From a bacterium (lineage in GTDB: Bacteria > Zixibacteria > MSB-5A5 > CAIYYT01): a stretch of 64,000 nt of DNA. Shown one piece after another: positions 56,900 through 64,000 of the stretch (positions within the stretch are counted from its first letter, which is position 1; every line of letters begins with the position of its first letter). Under the pieces are notes generated by a model. It did not search any database. It worked only from the letters and a program-made list of their open reading frames with translations, and was not told the DNA's origin. The stretch spans positions 4,890-68,889 of the forward strand of contig JADJGC010000025.1 of NCBI GenBank assembly GCA_016708315.1, read 5' to 3'. A program made the translations under genes and the position numbers.

Positions 56900-57691
56900 C
56901 TATAGATCCTTATGCCTGAATTGCCGCAACCCAATAAGTAACGGCGTGACTATCCATAAGCACAATGCCACGACCGCAATCGAAACACCCAGACCTGTTC
57001 CAAAGAATCGATTGAACACCGCTCCGGTGTATCCCATCAAAGCCGCCCAATCGGTCTGTACCAAAAGCGTGACTCTCGCCAGATCGATCGGGTTTGTCAC
57101 CACCGCAATTAACAGAGGCGTTTCGAGCGGATAGTCGGAGAACGCCATAGTTGCCAGCATCACCAACCCGTCGTAAACAAGGGCCGTGAAAAGCCAAACA
57201 CCCAATATTGCCGCCAGTCCCTTCCCGCGGTCGTCAAGAATCGTCGCCAACAGGAATGAAATCGCCAAAAAGATAATGGTCAGAAACGAACCGACAGTCA
57301 GCAATAGCAACAGCGACAACAATTGCTCCTGGCTAATCGTCATGAAAAACAAGTACGGCAGGCCGACACCAAGAATGAATCCCGCCACAAGCGAAGCTCC
57401 GAGGCCGCAGAACATCCCGACGTACACCGTCCGACGGTTCACCGGCTGGGTCAAGACTAACTCCACGAACTCACGCGAGTTGTAAAAGTAAATGGTTCCA
57501 AACAATGAACTGACCAGCGGAATTAAGAACAGGCAGATACTCATCAAACTCACCGCAACCTTGGCAGATTGAGCTTGAAGCTGGAATAATCCGACTGTCA
57601 CTATTAGAAAGAACGCTGTATACAACAGACCCCAGCGGTTGCGGGCAACATCACGGATAGCATACCAACCGATGTGAAGAGCTAATCTCAT
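56900..57691 (-). CDS. nosY: NosY, ABC transporter permease for N2O reductase maturation
   Basis: This 263-residue integral membrane protein has six helices, starting GWYAIRDVARNRWGLLYTAFF and ending LWIVTPLLIGLRQF. It pairs with NosF and NosD to supply sulfur for the CuZ centre of N2O reductase. It overlaps nosF by four bases. Confidence 0.9.
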   Translation of the reverse strand: MRLALHIGWYAIRDVARNRWGLLYTAFFLIVTVGLFQLQAQSAKVAVSLMSICLFLIPLVSSLFGTIYFYNSREFVELVLTQPVNRRTVYVGMFCGLGASLVAGFILGVGLPYLFFMTISQEQLLSLLLLLTVGSFLTIIFLAISFLLATILDDRGKGLAAILGVWLFTALVYDGLVMLATMAFSDYPLETPLLIAVVTNPIDLARVTLLVQTDWAALMGYTGAVFNRFFGTGLGVSIAVVALCLWIVTPLLIGLRQFRHKDL

Positions 57692-58398
57692 GCCGCCTCC
57701 CTTTCGAGCAGTCGTGCAACAGCTACTTCAAGTCGAAGCTCACCGGTCTGAAGCTTGAGTTCCCGGATCGCGCCGGCAAAACGAATTCGGCCATCAATGA
57801 TGATGACAACCTCGTCTACCATTTCTTCCAAGTCACTCATGATGTGCGTGGTAATGAGAACCGTTCGCTTCTGATTGCGATGATCGCCAATGAACTGCTT
57901 GAGACGAATGTTGGAAACCGGATCAAGTCCCGCTGTCGGTTCATCGAGGATGAGCAACTCGGGATCGTACATCCCGGCGAGCACCATACTCAACTTCTGG
58001 CGAGTTCCGCCAGATAGTGCGCGTGTTCGCTTGGCAAGCTCATGCCGCAAATCGAACCGCTCGACCAATTCACGTTCCAAAGTGGCGGGCTCCTTCCGCA
58101 ATCCCTTGACGATATCAATGATCTCGTTGCCGGTGAGATCCTGCGGAAAGCGGGCAATCTGCGGTACATAGCCGATCGATTGCCGGTAGTCGCATGCTCC
58201 ATCCAGAACTGATCCATTGACGGTGATCGTGCCGGACGTCGGATTAACCAAACCGAGCAGGCACTTGATCAGAGTTGACTTGCCGGAACCGTTGGGTCCG
58301 ATGATGCCTGTGACACTCCCGCGCTTGATCGAGAGCGAGACATCGTGCAACGCGACAAACTTGCCGAAGCGTTTATGGAGATTAGTGATTTCTATCAT
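57688..58398 (-). CDS. nosF: NosF, ABC transporter ATPase
   Basis: This 236-residue cytoplasmic ATPase has Walker A GPNGSGKST, signature LSGGTRQKL and Walker B LLILDEPTAGLD. It energises the NosFY transporter of the NosDFY assembly. It overlaps nosY and nosD by four bases each. Confidence 0.94.
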   Translation of the reverse strand: MIEITNLHKRFGKFVALHDVSLSIKRGSVTGIIGPNGSGKSTLIKCLLGLVNPTSGTITVNGSVLDGACDYRQSIGYVPQIARFPQDLTGNEIIDIVKGLRKEPATLERELVERFDLRHELAKRTRALSGGTRQKLSMVLAGMYDPELLILDEPTAGLDPVSNIRLKQFIGDHRNQKRTVLITTHIMSDLEEMVDEVVIIIDGRIRFAGAIRELKLQTGELRLEVAVARLLEREAA

Positions 58399-59714
58399 GA
58401 GACCGGCTTCATCCTTGGTTTCGTGTCCGCCAAAGCTTCCGGCGTGAGTGTCGGCATGATGCGCTCCGCGAGATTGAGTAAATCGACCAAAAGGCTGCGA
58501 ATCAGAACCATGGTCGCCGGTTCAGATTCAACTATCAGAGAATACAGACTGACCGGCCGATACGGCATGTCGCCAAAACCGTCACGATCAAGATCGTACC
58601 CATGATAGGTGCTCCAATAATTACCGTCAAACTCACTGAAGCTCTGCCTGCTGTTGGTGGCAACTTGGAAAGAGTTATCAATAAAGTCGTTAGCTATGAC
58701 CTTGCTCCCGACACAATTCGCCATGATCTTGATCGCCCACCCATTGGCATGAAATTGATTTCCTTCAATGACGATGCGATCCGAGCCCTCGAGGTATATA
58801 CCGACGGAGTTTCTCGTGATGGCATTTCCCAGGACGCGACTATCTCTGATATCCTTGAGCAGCAACCCGTACGAGGCGCCACCCCAGCTATCTTCAAAAG
58901 TGTTCTCTAGCATATCGACTTGACTCGTATACATCACGGCAACACCGGCGCCATTGTGGGCAAAACGATTCTTTTCGTACCGGCAACTGTCAGAGTACAT
59001 GAAATGCAACCCGTAACGCAAATTGTCCGAACTGTCATTCCCGCTGATAGTACTGTGCTTAACAAACTCTAAATAGATGCCATCGCGCTGACCATGGATC
59101 TGATTATCCTGAACTGCAATGTCTCTGCAGTACCACATGTGAACACCGTTGCCGGCGGAAGTCAGTGCCGTCGCTGAACCGAGTATTGAATTTCGAATGA
59201 CTCGACACCGATTGGAGTGCGCCAGATAAACCGCGAAGAAATTGTCGACAAAACGATTATCGCGAATTTCGCAGTTTTCGGTTTCACTAAGTAGAATCGC
59301 AGCGTGTTCTTTGACGAAACTGACCGGGACGCCGCGAAGTTCAAATCCGGCGATTACGACATTTGAAGCGGTCACTTCGAATATTGGCCCGCGACCGGCA
59401 GCATCCACAACCGGCCAATCGTTACCGATTAGTGTCAGGGGCTTGATAACACGGAGGTTCGACTCAAGGTAAGTCCCCGACTCGACGCGCACGGTATCGC
59501 CCGGCATGGCCAGCAAGAGCGCTTCGGACACGGTTTGAATCGCCCCCCCCGGCTGAACAGTGATCACATCCGCAACAGCAGACTTCGATCCAATGATTAA
59601 GCTGACCGCCGTCAGCACTCCGGTAATGTGGCGGAAAAATTCGATGTGACGAATGCTCTGCCCTGTCCGGCATGACTTCGACCAAAGAGTCAATTGCTGT
59701 TCTCCAGTTTCCAA
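58395..59714 (-). CDS. nosD: NosD, periplasmic beta-helix copper/maturation protein
   Basis: This 439-residue exported protein has a signal near residues 28-48 and a right-handed beta-helix of repeating Asn-rich coils (IRDNRFVDNFFAVYLAHSN; VLGNAITRNSVGIYLEGS), closed by FDGNYWSTYHGYDLDRDGFGD, which is typical of NosD/CASH domains. With NosFY it takes part in building the CuZ site. It overlaps nosL by 25 bases. Confidence 0.94.
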   Translation of the reverse strand: METGEQQLTLWSKSCRTGQSIRHIEFFRHITGVLTAVSLIIGSKSAVADVITVQPGGAIQTVSEALLLAMPGDTVRVESGTYLESNLRVIKPLTLIGNDWPVVDAAGRGPIFEVTASNVVIAGFELRGVPVSFVKEHAAILLSETENCEIRDNRFVDNFFAVYLAHSNRCRVIRNSILGSATALTSAGNGVHMWYCRDIAVQDNQIHGQRDGIYLEFVKHSTISGNDSSDNLRYGLHFMYSDSCRYEKNRFAHNGAGVAVMYTSQVDMLENTFEDSWGGASYGLLLKDIRDSRVLGNAITRNSVGIYLEGSDRIVIEGNQFHANGWAIKIMANCVGSKVIANDFIDNSFQVATNSRQSFSEFDGNYWSTYHGYDLDRDGFGDMPYRPVSLYSLIVESEPATMVLIRSLLVDLLNLAERIMPTLTPEALADTKPRMKPVS

Positions 59715-60169
59715 GCCACTGTCACGATTTCCTTAACCTCGCCCCATGTTACAATTCTGCCGCCAACTTCATCGATAAGTTTCGTCGCTGATTCTTCCGT
59801 ACTCACCGCGACCAAACCAATCCCCATCGGGCTCTTCTGGCGCTCCGCGAGAACGATCCAGGCCTTGTTCGCGTCCAGAAATTGACCCGGTTGGCCAAAG
59901 TCGGTAACCCATCGCGAGTGCACATCCTGCGATTTGTTTGCAAATACCATGTCGGCAGCGGCTAAACACTCGATGGAATCGTATTTCAATACTTTCCCCT
60001 TTTGAGTAATCAGCTCGGAACCGAAACTCTTATCGGCAATCGTCATTTTGCAGTAATCACACTGGTCGGTTCCGTAATGGATTTCTTCCGGTGCATAGCC
60101 CGCACACCCAATCAGAGTAGCCGCTATTAAAGTCATTACCAGCGCTGCCGCTACTTGCCTAATCGACAT
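59690..60169 (-). CDS. nosL: NosL, copper-binding lipoprotein
   Basis: This 159-residue lipoprotein (lipobox LIGC) delivers Cu(I) to apo-N2O reductase. The metal motif CDYCKMTI and the block FLDANKAWIV are characteristic of NosL, as is a second Met/Cys-containing segment (ECLAAADMV). It overlaps the upstream membrane protein gene by 11 bases. Confidence 0.93.
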   Translation of the reverse strand: MSIRQVAAALVMTLIAATLIGCAGYAPEEIHYGTDQCDYCKMTIADKSFGSELITQKGKVLKYDSIECLAAADMVFANKSQDVHSRWVTDFGQPGQFLDANKAWIVLAERQKSPMGIGLVAVSTEESATKLIDEVGGRIVTWGEVKEIVTVAWKLENSN

Positions 60170-60758
60170 TTGGAATCACCTTTCTTGCTCTGCGCGTTTC
60201 CATAAACCAGATCAGCGCTCCTGTCAAGACACTCCCAATCGCAGCCCACCCGCCGAGTCCCGGCAACGACACCGCTTCGAAATTCAGCAATTTCTTGCTG
60301 CCGATCAACGGCGGTTGATAGGTCATACCCGGCACTTTGATGATCGCATTTTCCAAATCCAGATTATGGCCGTAATCATATCCCCATAGATAGAAATCCA
60401 CCAATCCTGCCAATGCGACTAACAGGAAAACAACAAGCCACGCTGTCAACATCCATTTTCGTCCGCTGATGGCCACCGCCAATCCAAACAGCATCACTGC
60501 ACGCATGATCCACGGCATGATGCGCAGCTCTGGAATTGATTCCGGCTTGATATGCTTCATGCCAATATAGTGATTCAGATTGTTGATCTTGGCGAGATCA
60601 CCCGGATGCTGCCCCTGCACTTGATTAATCCAAATCTCCATCCCCAAACCTTCGGGATATTGCGGCGCAATCAACTCGATTTCCCACAGGGGCAGGAAGT
60701 ATGTCAATGTGAGCAACAGGGCTGCGACAGCAATTGATGCTCGAGATAGCGGTTTCAT
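60159..60758 (-). CDS. NosB-like membrane protein of clade II nos clusters
   Basis: This 199-residue protein has four helices (ASIAVAALLLTLTYFLPLW; IMRAVMLFGLAVAI; WLVVFLLVALAGLVDFYLWGY; GLGGWAAIGSVLTGALIWFM) and periplasmic segments such as QGQHPGDLAKINNLNHYIGM. Proteins of this size and pattern follow nosZ in clade II clusters and are called NosB in Wolinella. Start 60758 has AAGGAG upstream. The role is unknown; the symbol is not asserted. Confidence 0.75.
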   Translation of the reverse strand: MKPLSRASIAVAALLLTLTYFLPLWEIELIAPQYPEGLGMEIWINQVQGQHPGDLAKINNLNHYIGMKHIKPESIPELRIMPWIMRAVMLFGLAVAISGRKWMLTAWLVVFLLVALAGLVDFYLWGYDYGHNLDLENAIIKVPGMTYQPPLIGSKKLLNFEAVSLPGLGGWAAIGSVLTGALIWFMETRRARKVIPNVD

Positions 60759-60865
60759 GATTTGACTCCTTGCCTGCTTCCTGCTGCCATTGTTCGGCAT
60801 CACCGGTTTCCGTATTTCTCGAAAACCGGTATCATTATTGTTGAGTAACGTGACTCCATCAACGT

Positions 60866-62780
60866 CTAACTGGAAACCCTGATCCAGCCTTGCATCTCCT
60901 GATGCAGCGCCGAACAGAAATCGGTGCAGTAGAACGGTATGACACCGGCCATCTTCGGCTCCCACAGTAGTGTGCGGGTTTGTCCCGGCATGACAAGTAG
61001 TTCCGATGTCGTCGCACCCATCACACTGAATCCGTGTGGAACATCCCAATCCTGTTCGAGATTGGTCACATGGAAGTAGACTTTGTCGCCAACCTTGATC
61101 CCTTCAATGTTGTCCGGAACAAAGTGCGTCCGAATCGTACTCATGTACACATGCACCGTCTTGCCGTCGCGTTCGATACGCGACTCGTTCTCGGCCTTGA
61201 TCGCAAATGGATTCTTGTTCTCGGCGATTGGATACCACCGCACGGAGCGGTCCTTAATCATCGTCGCCGGTAGCGCCTGCGCGTAATGCGGCTCGCCGAT
61301 GGTCGGGAAGTCGAGTAGAAGCTTCATCTTGTCGCCGGTGATATCGATCAACTGCGCGGATTGCGTCAGTTCGGGTCCGGTCGGCAAGTAACGATCCTTG
61401 GTGATCTTATTCAGCGCGACAACATACTTGCCATATGGCTGCTTGGTGTCGCCGCCCGGAATCATCAAGTGCCCGATCGAATAATAAGTCGGGATGCGAT
61501 CTACTACTTCCCACGTTCCGATCTTCCACTTCACAATCTCGGAAGACAAGAACATGAAGTGTACCCGAAACCCTGCCCGTCAAACTCTGTGAAGCGGACC
61601 TAAGCCCGGATCCCTGACTTCTCCCGCAATTACCGACTCATACTTGACAATCGGTATTCCGTCAAACTCACCTTCGAAATCGCTGGCTTCAGCAGCCTTC
61701 TTTAATTTGCTGAACGAGTGCACCGGTATGAGTGCTGCAAGCTTTCCTCCGGCAACAATGTACTCGCCAGACGGATCGATGTCGCAGCCATGCGGCGACT
61801 TGGGGGTCGGCAGGTAGTACATCAGTCCCGGGTGGTCCTTGGCCACCAGCACCTTGACCGAGTTCAGAACTTCACTTTGGCCAACATCGGCATCGTCCAT
61901 ATAATTATGGTAATGCGAAGCCGTCCAATCTTGACCCTTACCCTGTGCGATCAGCTCTTCGGCCAGCTTCCAATTAATTGCCGCAACGAAGTCCTTGTCG
62001 TTCTTTGACGCATTCACCTCAAGTTGGGTATTGGCCTGTTCCGGAATTGTATGAGCTGAAGAATGACCAGCCGTGCGATGGACCCTTGCCCGAGCGCGAC
62101 AGATCGTAGTTGATTCCCGGCACGAGAATTTGAAATGCGATCTTCATCCGTCCGCTCACAGAATCGACGCTAATAAACGATATCGTTCCCTTGAAGTTCT
62201 CTTTGAACGAGGAGATAGACACATCCTGCTGCGGAATTGGAACGCTAAACCGGGTTGAGGCTACCACATACTCGTTGTTCGGAGTCAAGAATGGTGAACC
62301 GTGATTGCCGCCCGAATTGGGAATTTCAATCGTCTCCACGGTTTCGAACGTCGTGAGATCCATGCGCGCGATACGTGGGGTATTGTTGCCGTTGATGAAC
62401 AACCACCGGCCATCTGACTGCCCGTCGGTCACCGACAGCTGCGGGTGGTGAGCATCATCCCACGGCACAAAACCGTGCGAAGTCATCAGCAACGGCTTCG
62501 TCTCTTCCGAATATCCGTAGCCCTTCTCCGGATCGACGCTAAACACTGGAATTACCCTGAACAACCGCCCCTGATGGCAAACCGTATACCGAAACCTGTC
62601 CGGAAAATCCACCGGACATGAAGGCGTAAAATTCATCATAACTCCCGGCGCGACATAGACCTTTTCCGCCGCATCGCCGAATCCGCCAACCTCTTTCTTG
62701 GGCGAACAGCCGGAGAACAACGCCGCGATGCCAATTATCGATACGACAAATCCCATGGCGACAATAAGGGACTTCTTCAT
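60866..62780 (-). CDS. nosZ: Clade II nitrous-oxide reductase (NosZ), three apparent indels
   Basis: This enzyme reduces N2O to N2 in the periplasm. From Met 62780 there is a Sec/lipoprotein-type signal (IAALFSGC) rather than a Tat signal, as in clade II. The propeller has DDAHHPQLSVTDG with the CuZ His pair. The frame breaks near 62042 (an extra G; removing it gives YNSEQANTQLEVN), continues from 62017 (SPHGCDIDPSGEYIVAGGK), and is again locally broken near 61555-61595 where two changes cancel. The CuA domain has YCTDFCSALHQEMQGW. A lipoprotein cytochrome precedes it and may be its donor. Confidence 0.9.
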
Positions 62781-62811
62781 CTTCCGCTCCTTCCAATTGG
62801 AATAACTCTCA

Positions 62812-63384
62812 TTAACCTGTGTCATCGAGTATCTCACTTCGCATCCGCTGTAGGCGGGGGCGGCGGTGTTCGAAGCCCGGCTGTTGCTCCATCGGCACTG
62901 GTGGGTTTCCAGCTTCAGAGCGCAGGAAATCCAGCAACTCCAAAGCATTGTCCCGCGTGATACCTTGGATGGTCATGAACTGCGCGTACTGCGCAACCAA
63001 CTGCCTGCCGTCCGGATGCATTTTTCCCATCTGCTCGGGATTCAGGATTTGATTCATGACATACTCTGGCGACCGTCGTTTGGTCACGTCGCGAAGCGGA
63101 GGACCAGTCTTCTTCATGTCGAGATAGTGACAAGTTGCGCACTTCTGGACAAATATCGCCTTGCCGCGTTCGGCCAAAGCGTTGTCCACGGCTGCTAATT
63201 TAATATCCTCCACGACAGGCCCAATGCCGTGCTGGATCTCCCAACTGGTGAGATTTCCTTGTTGCCATCTGGCTTGGCGTTCGGCATCCGTCTCCGGCGT
63301 CGATGAGCATCCGCTCATCCACAAACTGCCGATTACCATGCATGCCGCCAAGAGCACTTTTGAGAGAGTACGACCAAGGGTCAT
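62812..63384 (-). CDS. Monoheme cytochrome c lipoprotein
   Basis: This 190-residue protein has a lipobox (LWMSGC) and one heme-binding CATCH near residue 86, with the axial Met probably in QMGKMHPDG. It is likely the electron donor to NosZ, the role of NosC-type cytochromes in clade II clusters. AAAGGA lies eight bases before the ATG; nosZ begins 31 bases after it. Confidence 0.88.
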   Translation of the reverse strand: MTLGRTLSKVLLAACMVIGSLWMSGCSSTPETDAERQARWQQGNLTSWEIQHGIGPVVEDIKLAAVDNALAERGKAIFVQKCATCHYLDMKKTGPPLRDVTKRRSPEYVMNQILNPEQMGKMHPDGRQLVAQYAQFMTIQGITRDNALELLDFLRSEAGNPPVPMEQQPGFEHRRPRLQRMRSEILDDTG

Positions 63385-63523
63385 GATTACGGTCCTTTCA
63401 TTTGATCTAGTAATATTTTGAGCTTCATTTGCTGTGTCATCTGCCCAACTACAATACCGATTTCGGAGTCGGTTATCTGCAATAGGAACAGCATCATTGG
63501 CGGGTATCTTCATACTATCAACC

Positions 63524-63958
63524 TTAATTCCTCAAGCTATTTTTGCTGAAGTCCAGTGCGAGTGTCGCCAGCGTCGTCTTTTCGAACATCCGCTTTAATT
63601 CTTCCCGCCGCTTGGACCACGATTGATGCAACGGACAGGGTTTAGCCTCGCCGCAATCGGGAAGTCCCAATGCGCACTCGGAGAAAAGCGACATCCCATC
63701 CACCGCCGAAATGATCTGGATCAGCGAGATCATGTTGGCTTCCCGGGCAAGCCCGATTCCGCCGTTTGGACCACGGAAGGACTCCATGATCTCCGCCTCG
63801 GTGAGTACCTGCAATATCTTGGTGAGAAAGTGAAACGACAGATCGAGTTCGTCTGCGAGTTCCCGAATGGGGATGAACTTGCGCCCCTCCCGCGTCTCTT
63901 TCACCGCCACCAGCAGCGCGGCGCGAATCGCGTATGTACAACCTTTAGAAAACAGCAT
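63524..63958 (-). CDS. Rrf2-family (NsrR-like) regulator of the nos operon
   Basis: This 144-residue regulator has a winged helix (MLFSKGCTYAIRAALLVA ... SFRGPNGGIGLAREA) and the Cys motif ECALGLPDCGEAKPC, which in NsrR/IscR binds an Fe-S cluster that reacts with NO or changes with iron status. Position at the head of the nitrogen-oxide operon suggests control by NO. The perfect inverted repeat at 63972-63993 lies just upstream of the start. Confidence 0.9.
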   Translation of the reverse strand: MLFSKGCTYAIRAALLVAVKETREGRKFIPIRELADELDLSFHFLTKILQVLTEAEIMESFRGPNGGIGLAREANMISLIQIISAVDGMSLFSECALGLPDCGEAKPCPLHQSWSKRREELKRMFEKTTLATLALDFSKNSLRN

Positions 63959-63971
63959 TGCCTATTCCGGT

Positions 63972-63993
63972 ATTAAGAGTCTCTTGTCTTAAT
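63972..63993. promoter_or_regulatory. Candidate Rrf2 operator
   Basis: ATTAAGA (63972-63978) and TCTTAAT (63987-63993) form a 7-bp perfect inverted repeat with an 8-base spacer, centred about 25 bases upstream of the Rrf2 start codon. The size suits an Rrf2 dimer and autoregulation. Confidence 0.6.
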
Positions 63994-64000
63994 ATATCGA

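Overview
The window (64 kb, roughly balanced GC) looks like part of a Gram-negative bacterial chromosome from the FCB side of the tree, most likely a candidate phylum such as Zixibacteria. The support is a secreted BNR-repeat protein ending in two dockerin-like repeats, a complete Tol-Pal operon, M16 peptidase pairs, a patatin/Omp85 type Vd autotransporter and a porin-like barrel fused to an SppA protease. The phylum is an inference from gene style; no rRNA is present. Only one tRNA (Asn) was found.

Region 1 (about 0.2-35.6 kb) is ordinary backbone: glnS, oligoendopeptidase F, secDF, a deformylase, a sorbosone-dehydrogenase-like lipoprotein, an IMPase-family phosphatase, an HI0933-type flavoprotein, an Rrf2 regulator, a short receiver protein, a Tat-exported ankyrin protein, a double ECF ATPase, tolQRAB-pal-cpoB, a catalytic/non-catalytic M16 pair, the barrel-SppA fusion, a DUF4097 protein, a SpoU methylase, a patatin-Omp85 protein, rsmI, the dockerin protein, a DUF4139 protein and an EamA transporter. 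Apart from the DUF4139 gene at 33.98 kb, reading frames here are clean.

Region 2 (about 35.7-44.5 kb) is a mobile element inserted at tRNA-Asn. It carries a large serine recombinase whose reading frame runs through the tRNA antisense strand, a divergent regulator pair (XRE plus an ImmA-like protein that lost its HExxH motif), small DNA-binding proteins, a tyrosine recombinase, and a 1033-residue adenine methylase with an N-terminal nuclease-like segment, followed by the C-terminal remnant of a restriction-helicase nuclease.

Region 3 (about 44.5-53.1 kb) is a heavy-metal efflux island: a Cys-rich secreted protein, czcC/cusC, a His-rich czcB/cusB, a PII-like gene, czcA/cusA and a YraQ/DUF318 permease. 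It lies between two divergent copies of the same restriction-nuclease remnant. Most of its genes are interrupted by frameshifts, czcA by at least seven.

Region 4 (about 53.3-64 kb), all on the minus strand, is a nitrogen-oxide respiration/detoxification operon. Reading with transcription: Rrf2 regulator with a palindromic operator candidate, c-type cytochrome lipoprotein, clade II (Sec-type) nosZ, a NosB-like membrane protein, nosL, nosD, nosF, nosY, a heme-copper oxidase subunit I homologue that lacks the CuB and high-spin heme ligands, a hemerythrin and an octaheme HAO-family cytochrome. The dead-centre oxidase homologue, translationally coupled to hemerythrin inside a nos operon, is the most interesting candidate for an undescribed electron-transfer or NO-handling module. 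Frame breaks accumulate only after 33.9 kb, so either decay or local assembly error must be settled from raw reads before concluding that any gene there is dead.
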